In this document: one piece after another, positions 51,934-61,546 of the stretch
How the letters are laid out: the number at the start of each line of letters is the position of its first letter
Numbering within the stretch: the first letter of the stretch is position 1
NCBI RefSeq assembly: GCF_012641405.1
Contig: NZ_JABAII010000001.1
Span: 1-64,000, forward strand
Reading direction: 5' to 3'
Source of the DNA: Rhizobium sp. P40RR-XXII
GTDB taxonomy: Bacteria; Pseudomonadota; Alphaproteobacteria; Rhizobiales; Rhizobiaceae
Length of the DNA stretch: 64,000 nucleotides
Notes under the pieces: generated by a model
Databases searched by the model: none
Told to the model about the DNA's origin: nothing
The model's input: the letters and a program-made list of their open reading frames with translations, nothing else
Translations under genes and position numbers: made by a program

Positions 51934-52270
51934 TCTTTTCTCCCCAATCATGCTGACAATGAAGCTCGACGTCGGCTTCGACCAATTCCTCGTTCAGATC
52001 GGGTTTTCGCACGAATGCCCGGCGAGAATGTCTGTCATGCAACTGCGACGTTTTGCGTGTGGAGATTTGATTGCAACCATCTTATGGTTGCGTTTCATTA
52101 ATTCGGTGCATGATCCCATCAAGATATTGATGACATTCGGAATCAAGCGTACGAATTATTGACAGATCACCTATTGATTCGAAGCGATTCATACCGCACC
52201 TTAGATACAGCGGGATAAAGTGATCTCGTAAAAGCCGGCGTTTATTGCAATAGCAAGCTACCGAGGCGCC
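51934..52270. other. Non-coding region before prkA
   Basis: About 340 relatively AT-rich bases with no supportable gene. Frames such as 51950-52162 have no ribosome site or recognisable product. The right half should hold the promoter of the prkA operon; AGATCAC (52164) and GTGATCT (52221) are inverted but far apart. Ribosome site GAGGCGCC precedes ATG 52271. Confidence 0.55.
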
Positions 52271-54217
52271 ATGTTAAACAACGATGTGCTATTTAACACG
52301 TTCGCCCGTTCTTTCGAAGCACGGCGCGAAGTCGAGATGTCATTCTCAGAATACCTGGAAGCGTGCCGGGATGATCCGCTCATGTACGCAAATGCGGCAG
52401 AGCGGCTTCTGGCAGCCATGGGTGAACCACTGCTGATCGATACGGCCAAGGATACAAGGCTTGGGCGTATTTTCATGAACCGGACCATCCGGACCTATCC
52501 GGCCTTCTCTGGTTTTTTCGGCATGGAAGAGACGATCGAACGGATCGTCGCCTTCTTCCGCCATGCGGCTCAAGGCCTGGAAGAACGCAAACAGATCCTC
52601 TACCTGCTCGGGCCTGTCGGCGGCGGCAAATCATCGCTCGCCGAGCGGCTGAAGTCGCTGATGGAGGTGCATCCGATCCATGTGCTCAAGGCCGGAAACG
52701 AGCTGAGCCCTGTCTTCGAGAGCCCGCTCAGCCTGTTCGACCCCGTCACCATGGGGCCGATGATGGAGGAACGCTACGGCATTCCGCGCCGGCGCCTGAC
52801 CGGGCTCATGAGTCCCTGGTGCCTCAAGCGCCTTGAGGAATTCGAGGGCGATATTTCCCGCTTCAGGGTGGTTCGGATCCAGCCTTCGCGGCTGCGCCAG
52901 ATCGCCGTCGCCAAGACGGAGCCGGGCGACGAGAACAACCAGGATATCTCCTCGCTGGTCGGCAAGGTGGATATCCGCAAGCTCGAAAGTCTCGCGCAGA
53001 ACGACCCCGACGCCTACAGCTATTCCGGTGCATTGAACCGCGCCAACCAGGGCATTCTCGAATTCGTCGAGATGTTCAAGGCGCCGATCAAGATGCTGCA
53101 CCCGCTGCTGACGGCAACCCAGGAAGGCAACTATATCGGCACGGAAAACATCGGTGCGATACCCTTCTCCGGCATCATCCTGGCCCACTCAAACGAGTCG
53201 GAATGGCAGACATTCAAGGCCAACAAGAACAATGAAGCCTTCATCGACCGTATCTGTGTCGTGAAGGTGCCTTATTGCCTGCGGGTCACCGAAGAGCAGA
53301 AGATCTACGAGAAGCTGATCGAGGAATCCGAGCTCAGCGACGCGCCCTGCGCGCCGTCGACATTGGAGACGCTCGCCCGCTTCACGGTTCTGACGCGGCT
53401 TTCCAAGCACGAGAACTCGACGGCCTTCTCCAAGCTTCGGGTCTATGACGGCGAAAGTCTGAAGGAGACCGATCCGAGAGCACGCAGCGTGCAGGAATAT
53501 CGCGATTCGGCCGGTGTCGACGAAGGTATGGACGGGGCTTCCACCCGTTTTGCTTTCAAGGTGCTGGCGGCGACCTTCAACTATGACACGATCGAGGTCG
53601 GCGCCGATCCGGTGCATCTGATGTACATGCTGGAACAGGCGATCCGCCGGGAACAGCTGCCGCTTGAAACCGAGAAGCTCTATATCGAGTTCATCAAGAG
53701 CGAACTCGGACCACGCTATGCGGAGTTCATCGGCAACGAGATTCAGAAGGCCTATCTGGAATCCTATGCGGATTACGGCCAGAACCTTTTCGATCGCTAT
53801 GTCGACTATGCCGACGCCTGGATCGAGGATGTGGATTTCAAGGATCCCGATACGGGCCAGCTTCTCGATCGCGAACTTCTGAACCAGGAGTTGACCAAGA
53901 TCGAAAAACCGGCGGGTATCGCCAACCCGAAGGATTTCCGCAACGAGGTCGTCAAGTTCTGCCTGCGGGCACGAGCGAGCCACGGCGGCAAGAACCCGTC
54001 CTGGACCAGCTACGAGAAGATCCGCGAAGTCATCGAAAAGCGGATGTTCTCCCAGGTCGAAGATCTTTTGCCGGTCATCTCGTTCGGTTCCAAAAAGGAC
54101 GGCGAGACGGAAAAGAAGCATGGCGAATTCGTCGAGCGCATGATGGCGCGGGGGTATACCGAGCGCCAGGTTCGGCGGCTTGTGGAATGGTACATGCGTG
54201 TGAAACAGGCGGGATGA
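52271..54217 (+). CDS. prkA: PrkA-family serine protein kinase
   Basis: A 648-residue PrkA/YeaG protein. An AAA-type domain contains Walker A GPVGGGKSS (114-122), and a C-terminal segment (about 430-640) is shared with PrkA/YeaG kinases. FEGDISRFRVVRIQPSRLRQIAVAKTEPGDENNQDIS and KMLHPLLTATQEGNYIGTENIGAIPFSG are family hallmarks. These proteins act in sporulation in Bacillus and in nitrogen-starvation and stationary-phase responses in E. coli. It heads the prkA-yeaH-spoVR operon, with 18 bases before the next gene. Confidence 0.94.
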   Translation: MLNNDVLFNTFARSFEARREVEMSFSEYLEACRDDPLMYANAAERLLAAMGEPLLIDTAKDTRLGRIFMNRTIRTYPAFSGFFGMEETIERIVAFFRHAAQGLEERKQILYLLGPVGGGKSSLAERLKSLMEVHPIHVLKAGNELSPVFESPLSLFDPVTMGPMMEERYGIPRRRLTGLMSPWCLKRLEEFEGDISRFRVVRIQPSRLRQIAVAKTEPGDENNQDISSLVGKVDIRKLESLAQNDPDAYSYSGALNRANQGILEFVEMFKAPIKMLHPLLTATQEGNYIGTENIGAIPFSGIILAHSNESEWQTFKANKNNEAFIDRICVVKVPYCLRVTEEQKIYEKLIEESELSDAPCAPSTLETLARFTVLTRLSKHENSTAFSKLRVYDGESLKETDPRARSVQEYRDSAGVDEGMDGASTRFAFKVLAATFNYDTIEVGADPVHLMYMLEQAIRREQLPLETEKLYIEFIKSELGPRYAEFIGNEIQKAYLESYADYGQNLFDRYVDYADAWIEDVDFKDPDTGQLLDRELLNQELTKIEKPAGIANPKDFRNEVVKFCLRARASHGGKNPSWTSYEKIREVIEKRMFSQVEDLLPVISFGSKKDGETEKKHGEFVERMMARGYTERQVRRLVEWYMRVKQAG

Positions 54218-54235
54218 GCCACCAAGGAAGAAGGA

Positions 54236-55507
54236 ATGCACATTGTTGACAGACGCCTGAACCCAGGCGGTAAAAGTCTGGAAAATCGTCAACGGTTTTT
54301 GCGTAGAGCAAAAGCGCTGGTGCAGAGAGCGGTCTATGAATCCTCTCAAAATCGCGACATTCAGGACATTCTGAAGGGTGGCGAAATCAGCATTCCCCTT
54401 GATGGAACCGAGGAGCCTCGGTTCCATCGCGGCCCGGAGGGCCTCAAGGAGCATATTCTTCCCGGTAACAAGGACTTCATTGAAGGCGATATCCTGCCGC
54501 GGCCGGAAAGCGGCGGCGGCAGGCCCCGCGCCGGCGGTGACGGCACGGGCGAGGACGCCTTCCGCTTCATCCTGACGCGGGATGAATTCCTCGATCTCTT
54601 CCTAGACGATCTCGAACTTCCGGATCTCGCCAAGCGGCGGCTGATGTCGGCGGACCAGATCAACCCGGTACGCGCGGGCTATTCGGTGACGGGATCGCCC
54701 GCCAATCTTGCCATCAACCGCACGATGCGGCTCGCGATGATGCGCCGTGTGGCGCTGCATCGACCGAAGCCGGAAACAGTCGAAAAGCTCATCGAAGAGG
54801 CGGAAGAGTGCCAGGACGAGACGCGCCGCGCGCAGCTCGAAGCCGAAATCAAGAGGCTGGAATCGAAGGTTCGGCGCATTCCCTACATCGATCCGATCGA
54901 TATCCGCTATCGCCGTTTCGAGAACGAGCCGAAGCCGGTGGCACAGGCCGTCATGTTCTGCCTGATGGACGTATCCGGCTCGATGACCGAGCACATGAAG
55001 GATCTCGCCAAGCGCTTTTACATGATGCTCTACATCTTCCTGACAAGGCAGTACCGCCGCGTCGAGATCGTTTTCATCCGTCATACGGACGTCGCCGAGG
55101 AAGTGGACGAGGAGACCTTCTTCCGCAGCCCGGCAACCGGCGGCACGCAGGTTTCGAGTGCTCTCGAAGCCATGCGGCGGATCGTGCGCGATCGTTTCCC
55201 CGCCTCGGACTGGAACATCTACGCGGCGCAGGCCTCGGACGGCGACAATGCCTATTCCGATAATGCGACGACGGCGGCGCTGATGACGAGCGAGATCCTG
55301 CCCGTCTGCCAGTATTTTGCCTATCTCGAAGTGGGTGAATCGCGCAGTGTCGCGATTTCGTCCGGCTCGGCGATCTGGTCGCTCTACGAGCGGATGCAGG
55401 CGGGATGGCCGGTGCTGTCCATGCGGCGTGTCAGCGATCGCAGCCAGATCTACCCGGTCTTCCACGATCTCTTCCAGCGCCGGACGGCGGAAACAAGGAG
55501 CGGATAA
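54236..55507 (+). CDS. yeaH: YeaH/YhbH family protein
   Basis: A 423-residue protein matching the YeaH/YhbH family from the start (HIVDRRLNPGGKSLENRQRFLRR) to the end (YPVFHDLFQRR). A Gly-rich, disordered stretch lies near 85-105. VMFCLMDVSGSMTEHMKDLAKRFYMMLYIFL (about 237-267) is a von Willebrand A-like domain with a DxSxS metal site. A short coiled coil (about 175-215) precedes it. It is always found with prkA and spoVR and is thought to act with the kinase. The TAA stop shares a base with the next ATG. Confidence 0.93.
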   Translation: MHIVDRRLNPGGKSLENRQRFLRRAKALVQRAVYESSQNRDIQDILKGGEISIPLDGTEEPRFHRGPEGLKEHILPGNKDFIEGDILPRPESGGGRPRAGGDGTGEDAFRFILTRDEFLDLFLDDLELPDLAKRRLMSADQINPVRAGYSVTGSPANLAINRTMRLAMMRRVALHRPKPETVEKLIEEAEECQDETRRAQLEAEIKRLESKVRRIPYIDPIDIRYRRFENEPKPVAQAVMFCLMDVSGSMTEHMKDLAKRFYMMLYIFLTRQYRRVEIVFIRHTDVAEEVDEETFFRSPATGGTQVSSALEAMRRIVRDRFPASDWNIYAAQASDGDNAYSDNATTAALMTSEILPVCQYFAYLEVGESRSVAISSGSAIWSLYERMQAGWPVLSMRRVSDRSQIYPVFHDLFQRRTAETRSG

Positions 55508-57054
55508 TGGCAAAGGCATCGATGGAACGGCTTTTCGAGGGTGCGGACTGGGATTTCGCCACCATCCAGCGGATCCACAATGCCTGCGAAAAGATCGCCG
55601 TCAACGAGCTTGGTCTCAACGTCTATCCCAACCAGATCGAGATCATCACCGCCGAGCAGATGCTCGACGTCTATTCCTCGATCGGCATGCCGCTGTTCTA
55701 TAAGCACTGGTCCTTCGGCAAGCACTTCGCCCACCACGAGGCCTTCTATCGCAAAGGCCTGCGCGGGCTCGCCTATGAGATCGTCATCAACAGTTCCCCT
55801 TGCATCTCCTATCTGATGGAAGAGAACACGGCGACGATGCAGGCTCTTGTCATCGCGCATGCTGCCTTCGGCCACAACCACTTCTTCAAGAACAACTATC
55901 TCTTCAAGCTCTGGACCGATGCCGAAGGCATTCTCGACTATCTCAATTTCGCCAAGAGCTATGTCGCGCGCTGCGAGGAGCGCTATGGCCACGCCGCCGT
56001 CGAGCGCACGCTGGATGCCGCGCATGCGCTGATGTCGCATGGTGTGCATCGCTATGCCGGCAGGAAGACGCCCGACCTGCGCGACGAGGAGAAACGCGAG
56101 CGCGAACGGCGCGAATATGACGAGAAGATCTTCAACGACCTCTGGCGCACGGTTCCAGCCGGGTCAGGCAAGAAGATCCATGACCTCGATCTGGAGCGGC
56201 GACGCTCGCTGGCAGGCCTGCCGCAGGAGAATATCCTCTATTTCCTGGAAAAGATGGCGCCGCGCCTGAAACCCTGGCAACGCGAGATCATCCGCATCGT
56301 GCGGCACGTGGCCCAATACTTCTATCCGCAGAGCCAGACCAAGGTGATGAACGAGGGCACGGCGACCTACGTGCACTATCGCATCATGACGCGGCTGCAC
56401 GAGCTCGGCGGCATTGGCGACGGCGATTTCCTGGAGTTCCTGAAATCGCATACCAATGTGGTTTTCCAGCCGACCTTCAACGATCAGCGCTATTCCGGCC
56501 TCAACCCCTATGCAATCGGCTTTGCCATGATGCAGGATATCGAGCGCATCGTGACGAGGCCGAAGGAAGAGGATCGTCAGTGGTTCCCCGAGATTGCCGG
56601 CACCGGCGATGCCATGGCGGTGCTGCGGGATCTCTGGGCAAACTATCGCGACGAGAGTTTCGTGGCGCAATTTCTAAGCCCGCACCTGATGCGCCAGATG
56701 CGCATGTTCCAACTGACCGACGACCCGGAAGAGGACGAGGGGCTGAGGGTTGCCGCCATTCACGACGAGCGTGGCTACCGGCGCATCCGGCGGGAACTGT
56801 CGCGGCAGTATGATGTCGGCTGGATCGATCCGCATATCGAGATCACCGATGTCGATCTTGCCGGCGATAGACGGCTTCTGGTCAGGCATACCGTGCTGAA
56901 CGGCGCGCTGCTTGACGATATGGATGCCAAGCGCGTGCTGCAGCACCTGGCCGATCTGTGGAGTTACGACGTGCTGATGCAGGAGGTCGACCGCTCGGGG
57001 GCGGTGCTTCGCGAGCATCTCGTCCATCCTCGCGCTTCGGCGCTCGCGGCATAA
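55507..57054 (+). CDS. spoVR: SpoVR family protein
   Basis: A 515-residue SpoVR/YcgB protein. Hallmarks are WDFATIQRIHNACEKIAVNELGLNVYPNQIEIITAEQMLDVYSSIGMPLFYKHWSFGKHF (about 16-75), MEENTATMQALVIAHAAFGHNHFFKNNYLF and VMNEGTATYVHYRIMTRLHELGGIGDGDFLEFLKSH. The His-rich core resembles a metal-binding hydrolase fold, but its chemistry is unknown. ATG 55507 overlaps the previous stop by 1 base (TAATG). It completes the three-gene stress operon. Confidence 0.94.
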   Translation: MAKASMERLFEGADWDFATIQRIHNACEKIAVNELGLNVYPNQIEIITAEQMLDVYSSIGMPLFYKHWSFGKHFAHHEAFYRKGLRGLAYEIVINSSPCISYLMEENTATMQALVIAHAAFGHNHFFKNNYLFKLWTDAEGILDYLNFAKSYVARCEERYGHAAVERTLDAAHALMSHGVHRYAGRKTPDLRDEEKRERERREYDEKIFNDLWRTVPAGSGKKIHDLDLERRRSLAGLPQENILYFLEKMAPRLKPWQREIIRIVRHVAQYFYPQSQTKVMNEGTATYVHYRIMTRLHELGGIGDGDFLEFLKSHTNVVFQPTFNDQRYSGLNPYAIGFAMMQDIERIVTRPKEEDRQWFPEIAGTGDAMAVLRDLWANYRDESFVAQFLSPHLMRQMRMFQLTDDPEEDEGLRVAAIHDERGYRRIRRELSRQYDVGWIDPHIEITDVDLAGDRRLLVRHTVLNGALLDDMDAKRVLQHLADLWSYDVLMQEVDRSGAVLREHLVHPRASALAA

Positions 57055-57065
57055 AATTCCAATCG

Positions 57066-58517
57066 CTATGGCCGGTTTTTCGGCGGGCGCCGATGGCCGC
57101 TCACCTGCGCGCCGTCTTCCGGCTGCAGCTTGAGGAAGCCGGGTATGCCAAGAAGGGGAATGACTGCCATCAGCAGGAATACCGTGTGGAATTTTTCCGG
57201 CGTCAGCGCCGATCCGTCCAGCGTGACGAGACCGAGCAGCATCGCGGCAACGGAGATGCCGAAGCTGACGCTCAGTTGCTGCAGGACGCCGCCGAGACTG
57301 GTCGCACGGCTGAGCTGGGCGGCTGGCGTGTCGGAATAGGACAGGGTGTTGGAGGTCATGAACTGTCCGGCCCGCGCCAGCCCGAAGATGAAGACGTAGA
57401 CGATGATGAACCAGTGCGGCGTATCCGGCGTGATCAGCGCGAAGCCGGCGACGACGGCGGCACCGAACACGGCGCTCCAGGTCAGCATGCGATCGAAGCC
57501 GTAGAGCTTCAGCAGTTTTGCCGAAACCGGCCGAACGGCGAGCGCGCTGAGAGCGCTGACGAAGGTCAGCGTGCCCGAGACGATCGGGCTCAGCCCGAAG
57601 CCGATCTGCAGCATCAGCGGCAGCAGGAAGGGCACGCCGTTCAACCCGACGCGACAGATGCCGCCGGCAAGCGTGCCGATGCGAAAGGTGCGCAGCTTGA
57701 ACAAGGTCAGATCCACGGCCGGCCATTTCGCCGTTCTCGCATAGCGGACGAAGCCGACCAGCAGAAGGGCGGCGGCAGCGAGAACGAGGAAGATGCCCCA
57801 GACCGGAATGGCTGGACGGCCGATATTCTCGATACCGTATTGCAGGAGCACGCAGCCGAGGCCGACCATGACGAAGCCGGGAAAATCGAATTTGATCGTC
57901 TCGTCGCAGTCCGTGTCCTCGACGTAGCGCAGCGCCATGAACATGCCGATCAGGCCGAAGGGCAGGTTCACCCAGAAGATCCAGCGCCAGGAAAGATAGG
58001 TCGTCAGGAAGCCGCCGAGCACGGGGCCGATCACCGGCCCGATGACGGCTGGCAGGGTCATATAGGTCATGGCAGTCACGAGTTGGCTGCGTGGGAAGCT
58101 GCGGATGAGAATGAGACGCCCGACCGGCGTCATCATCGCGCCGCCGAAACCCTGCAGCGCGCGGGTGGCGATCAGCATCGGCAGGCTGGTCGCCAGGCCG
58201 CACAAGATCGAGCCGAGCGTGAAGATGAAGAGCGAGAGTGCGAAAATGCGGCGCGCGCCGAAGCGATCCGCAAACCAGCCGCTCACCGGGATGAACATGG
58301 CGAGCGTCAGGATATAGGTCGTGACGGCGAGGTTCATTCGTACCGGCGTCGTACCGAGGCTCTTGGCGATATCGGGGACGGCGGTGATGAGGATGGTCGA
58401 GTCGAGCTGTTCCATCAGGAAGGCAACGGCAACGACGGCGGGAATGATGTAGCGCAGACGAGGGTTACGTTCGACCGCGAAAGTCTGGCCCTGCGGATTG
58501 GGGTCTGTCGAATCCAT
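57066..58517 (-). CDS. DHA2-family MFS drug transporter
   Basis: A protein of about 483 residues with 13-14 predicted membrane helices. LMEQLDSTILITAVPDIAKSLG (about 34-55, motif D1 of the DHA2 group), GWFADRFGARRIFALSLFIF (motif A), ATRALQGFGGAMMTPVGRLIL (motif B) and LPAVIGPVIGPVLGGFLTTYLSWRWIFWVNLPFGLIG (motif C) are clear. It exports drugs or toxic metabolites with proton entry. The start is uncertain: ATG 58517 gives a natural cytoplasmic N terminus, while ATG 58574 is preceded by AAGGGATCC and adds 19 residues. Confidence 0.9.
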   Translation of the reverse strand: MDSTDPNPQGQTFAVERNPRLRYIIPAVVAVAFLMEQLDSTILITAVPDIAKSLGTTPVRMNLAVTTYILTLAMFIPVSGWFADRFGARRIFALSLFIFTLGSILCGLATSLPMLIATRALQGFGGAMMTPVGRLILIRSFPRSQLVTAMTYMTLPAVIGPVIGPVLGGFLTTYLSWRWIFWVNLPFGLIGMFMALRYVEDTDCDETIKFDFPGFVMVGLGCVLLQYGIENIGRPAIPVWGIFLVLAAAALLLVGFVRYARTAKWPAVDLTLFKLRTFRIGTLAGGICRVGLNGVPFLLPLMLQIGFGLSPIVSGTLTFVSALSALAVRPVSAKLLKLYGFDRMLTWSAVFGAAVVAGFALITPDTPHWFIIVYVFIFGLARAGQFMTSNTLSYSDTPAAQLSRATSLGGVLQQLSVSFGISVAAMLLGLVTLDGSALTPEKFHTVFLLMAVIPLLGIPGFLKLQPEDGAQVSGHRRPPKNRP

Positions 58518-58701
58518 GGAATGTAGTGGCTTTCCAACGCCCGGCTGGGGACCGGCGCGTTTGACGATTTGCATGGATCCCTTCGGAAACCGCCTCGTGC
58601 TCTCGGGAAACATGGTGCTGGCGGCCGGTGATCCGCCGGCCATCGGAATCGTTGCCTATATGAGCACCATCCATGGCGCGGTGCAACAAAAACCAGGCTA
58701 G

Positions 58702-59595
58702 TTAGGGGGAAGAGGGAGAGGGAAGGGTCCAGCGCGTCTTGTCGAAGACAATGGCGGTTCGGATCTGCTCGGGTGCCGTTCTGCGCAATTCGAGCTGAAG
58801 GTTGAAATTGTTGTTGCTCTGGAATTCCTTGAAAAAGGCGAGCTTGGCGCCGAAGGCCTCCAGCGTCACGTCCTGAAGCGTGCCGATCGCATTCAGCGCC
58901 ACCTGGAAGTCCAGCCAATGGGTCTCGTTCAGCAGCAGGACCACAGTGTCGATGAAGGTGCCGGCAACGGCCTTGCCATCGTTATTGTCGGGCATGATCA
59001 CCTTGATACGGATGGTCTCGATTTCGCCGGTCGGCTTGCCGCGCGCGATGATGAAGAAGGAAGCCGCGTTCGCGTTGCCATAGGCGCCCTTCTGGACGGC
59101 ATAGCTGCATTCCGATGTGCCGACTCCCAATTCGCTTTGCCGCCATTCGCCTACGGACAAGCCGAACTTTTCAAGATCGGCGCAAAGTGTTGGACCCGAT
59201 ATCCGCCAGCTGCGCACGAAGGCGCTCAGCAAGGCGTCGACGGGAGCGTCCAGCAGATGGGATCTCTTTGCCTGAAATTGTCGAGTGGCGGCATTGCCCG
59301 TCGGCTTTATGCGGTCGTGCCTCGGCGCCTCGGGTGCTGTCGCCGGCGCATGTTCGGCTGGAGTGTTTGCCGTAGCGAGATGTGCCGGCTGCTGCGCTTG
59401 GTCGGGCTTCGGCGGAGAGGGTGCGGCCTGCTGTTCCGGTTGAGGAAACAGGTTGAGATGATAGCGGCTGTCCAGCGCCCTGAGGTTACGCATGTCGTTG
59501 GCAATGAGCGCGGTCGCCAGGATGATCGAGCCGATGACGATCGTCGCAATCCAGAAGACAGCCCTGCTTTTCTTGCTAGGTGGCGCCACCGACAT
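58702..59595 (-). CDS. Membrane-anchored protein with Pro/Ala-rich linker, unrecognised
   Basis: A 297-residue protein. One membrane helix near the N terminus (AVFWIATIVIGSIILATALIA, about 12-32) is followed by a Pro/Ala/Gln-rich linker (about 50-100) and a folded periplasmic domain (about 110-297). This has a CADLEKFGLS...GTSECSY pair of Cys residues that may form a disulfide, and two hydrophobic strand-rich sections. I recognise no named function. It starts at ATG 59595 and is divergent from nothing obvious; the sequence between it and cutC (59596-59833) shows no gene. Confidence 0.75.
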   Translation of the reverse strand: MSVAPPSKKSRAVFWIATIVIGSIILATALIANDMRNLRALDSRYHLNLFPQPEQQAAPSPPKPDQAQQPAHLATANTPAEHAPATAPEAPRHDRIKPTGNAATRQFQAKRSHLLDAPVDALLSAFVRSWRISGPTLCADLEKFGLSVGEWRQSELGVGTSECSYAVQKGAYGNANAASFFIIARGKPTGEIETIRIKVIMPDNNDGKAVAGTFIDTVVLLLNETHWLDFQVALNAIGTLQDVTLEAFGAKLAFFKEFQSNNNFNLQLELRRTAPEQIRTAIVFDKTRWTLPSPSSP

Positions 59596-59833
59596 GGTTC
59601 AGATCACAGCTGCTCCCTAGGAACCCAATCTTGCTGCAGCGACTGTATGTTGTGCAGCCTGTCCATGGCTACAGCATATGCGTTTATGAACGATTGATCA
59701 TTCTAATGTTTCTTTGTCAATTCATGGCCTTGCCTAAAGTGCGTGGCCATCTGCCCGTTGCGTCTTGTGCTTCGGCGCTTTGGTTTTCGCATATCGCTGC
59801 CAGCAAACGCTGCACGCGTTCGAAAACATTACT

Positions 59834-60544
59834 TCAGGCGAAATACGTCTTGAGCGCCTTGACGGTCGCGGCGTCCGTGCGGCGCGCCGACGGCGCCGAG
59901 AAGCCGAGGGCGACGACGCGCTCGTCCGTCTCGGCAACAGCTGCGGAGCAGGAGGCATGTATCTCGCCGATCCGCAGGCGCGGCCATAGTTGATCGACCG
60001 TCGCGAGCGTGACGCCGGAACCGGGCATGATGGAAATCCGGCCGGCTGCGGCGGCGATCGCCTGTTCGAGCACGGTGACGCCCTCCGCGGCGGTCTTTGC
60101 GCCGCCCGACGTCAGGATGCGTTCGAAACCGAGGGAAATGGCCATGTCGACGGCCTCCTCGATGTCGGGGACAAGATCGAAGGCGCGATGCAGCGTCGTG
60201 CCGAGACCTTCCGCGTGGGCGCTGAGGGTGGCAAGCGCGTCAAAATCCAATCGCCCGTCCGGAAGGGAGGCTCCAAGCACGACGCCCGGCAGCCGGGAAT
60301 TGCGGGCCGCGTCGATGTCGCGCTTCATGACGTCGAGCTCATCGGCAGAATAGACGAAGCTGCCGGCGCGCGGGCGGATGATGGCGTACGCTGGAACAGG
60401 AATATTCGCCGCGGCAGCCATCAGCCCGGCACTGGGCGTCAAGCCGCCGACAGCGAGCGCGCTGCAAAGCTCGATACGGTCGCCGCCGCCCTCGACGGCG
60501 GCTTTCAGGCCGGCAATATCCTCGACGCAGACCTCAAGCAGCAT
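59834..60544 (-). CDS. cutC: CutC family protein
   Basis: A 236-residue CutC with the TIM-barrel pattern LLEVCVEDIAGLKAAVEGGGDRIELCSALAVGGLTPSAGLM (2-42), IIRPRAGSFVYSADELDVMKRDI and LHRAFDLVPDIEEAVDMAISLGFERILTSGGAKTA (about 118-152). CutC was linked to copper tolerance, but its chemistry is unresolved. ATG 60544 overlaps the end of the upstream kinase gene by 11 bases, so the two are co-translated. Confidence 0.92.
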   Translation of the reverse strand: MLLEVCVEDIAGLKAAVEGGGDRIELCSALAVGGLTPSAGLMAAAANIPVPAYAIIRPRAGSFVYSADELDVMKRDIDAARNSRLPGVVLGASLPDGRLDFDALATLSAHAEGLGTTLHRAFDLVPDIEEAVDMAISLGFERILTSGGAKTAAEGVTVLEQAIAAAAGRISIMPGSGVTLATVDQLWPRLRIGEIHASCSAAVAETDERVVALGFSAPSARRTDAATVKALKTYFA

Positions 60545-61460
60545 GGCCGCGCTCCCCGGCATATTGCAGGCCCAGCAGGGCGGCGCCGATGAGGCCCGGC
60601 TCCGGCTTGCACTGGCTGGGCACGACGAGCGGCCGGCCGAACTTGCGCAGGATGCGGGCGCGCACCGCTTCATCCAGGCGCGCCAGCAGCGCTTCGACGT
60701 TGGAAAGACCGCCGCCGACCGGCACGATGGTCGCGCCTGTTATGTTGACCGTCAATGCGAGCGGCGAAGCGACCAGATCGACCATGATGTCGATCGTGCG
60801 TTCCGCGCGCTCATCGCCCTTCCGCCATTGGTCGATGATCTCTTCGCTGGATAGTTCCAGGCCGTGAAGCGTCTTGTGCAGACGTTCGATGCCGCGGGCG
60901 CCGCCGACCGTATCGACGCAGCCCTTCTGGCCGCAGCCGCAGGGATAGGCGGGGATGGCGACCGGCGGATGGCCGGCGAAGGACGCGATGATGGGACCGT
61001 GGCCCCATTCCCCGGCAAAGCCGCCAGCGGCGTTGACCAGCCGGCCGTCTGCCACCAGGCCGCCGCCGACGCCGGTGCCGAGAATGGCGCCGAACACGAT
61101 GCGATGGCCGCGGCCGGCGCCGGACATGGCTTCGGCCATGGCGAAGCAATCGGCGTCGTTGGCGATCAGCACGGGATAGCCGAGTTCCGCTTCCAGATCG
61201 GCTGCAAGGTGCCGGGCGTGGATGCAGGGAATATTGGCGCAGGTCAGCGCCTGCGTATCGGGATCGACCACGCCGGCAATGGAGAAGGAGAGGCAGTCCG
61301 GCTTTTCGTCTGTTTCCGCGATGACATCGCGCAGGACCGCGACGAATTCGGCAAAATCATGCTTGGGCGTAGGGCGCCGGGCCAGCGGCACGATATCCGT
61401 CATGGAGCGGGCGATGCCGCCTTTGATGGCGCTGCCGCCGATGTCGAAGGAAACGATCAT
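60534..61460 (-). CDS. ROK-family sugar kinase
   Basis: A 308-residue ROK kinase. IVSFDIGGSAIKGGIA (2-17) is the phosphate-1 loop, IANDADCFAMAEA carries the catalytic Asp, GTGVGGGLVADGRLV the adenosine-binding turn, and GEWGHGP...YPCGCGQKGCVDTVGG the ROK zinc site (Cys residues at about 165-175). Relatives phosphorylate glucose, N-acetylglucosamine or N-acetylmannosamine. ATG 61460 is the family-like start, with only a weak ribosome site. It forms an operon with cutC. Confidence 0.9.
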   Translation of the reverse strand: MIVSFDIGGSAIKGGIARSMTDIVPLARRPTPKHDFAEFVAVLRDVIAETDEKPDCLSFSIAGVVDPDTQALTCANIPCIHARHLAADLEAELGYPVLIANDADCFAMAEAMSGAGRGHRIVFGAILGTGVGGGLVADGRLVNAAGGFAGEWGHGPIIASFAGHPPVAIPAYPCGCGQKGCVDTVGGARGIERLHKTLHGLELSSEEIIDQWRKGDERAERTIDIMVDLVASPLALTVNITGATIVPVGGGLSNVEALLARLDEAVRARILRKFGRPLVVPSQCKPEPGLIGAALLGLQYAGERGHAA

Positions 61461-61546
61461 GAATATCGACCCGCTGGAAACATGCGGCCTTGCTCGCACC
61501 CTTTACCGGTCTTTGCAAGATCAATCCTTGCTGGGCCGCGCCATCG

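Noticed and set aside
51950-52162. 70-residue frame after tRNA-Phe
   Set aside because: No ribosome site, no family resemblance, AT-rich intergenic composition.
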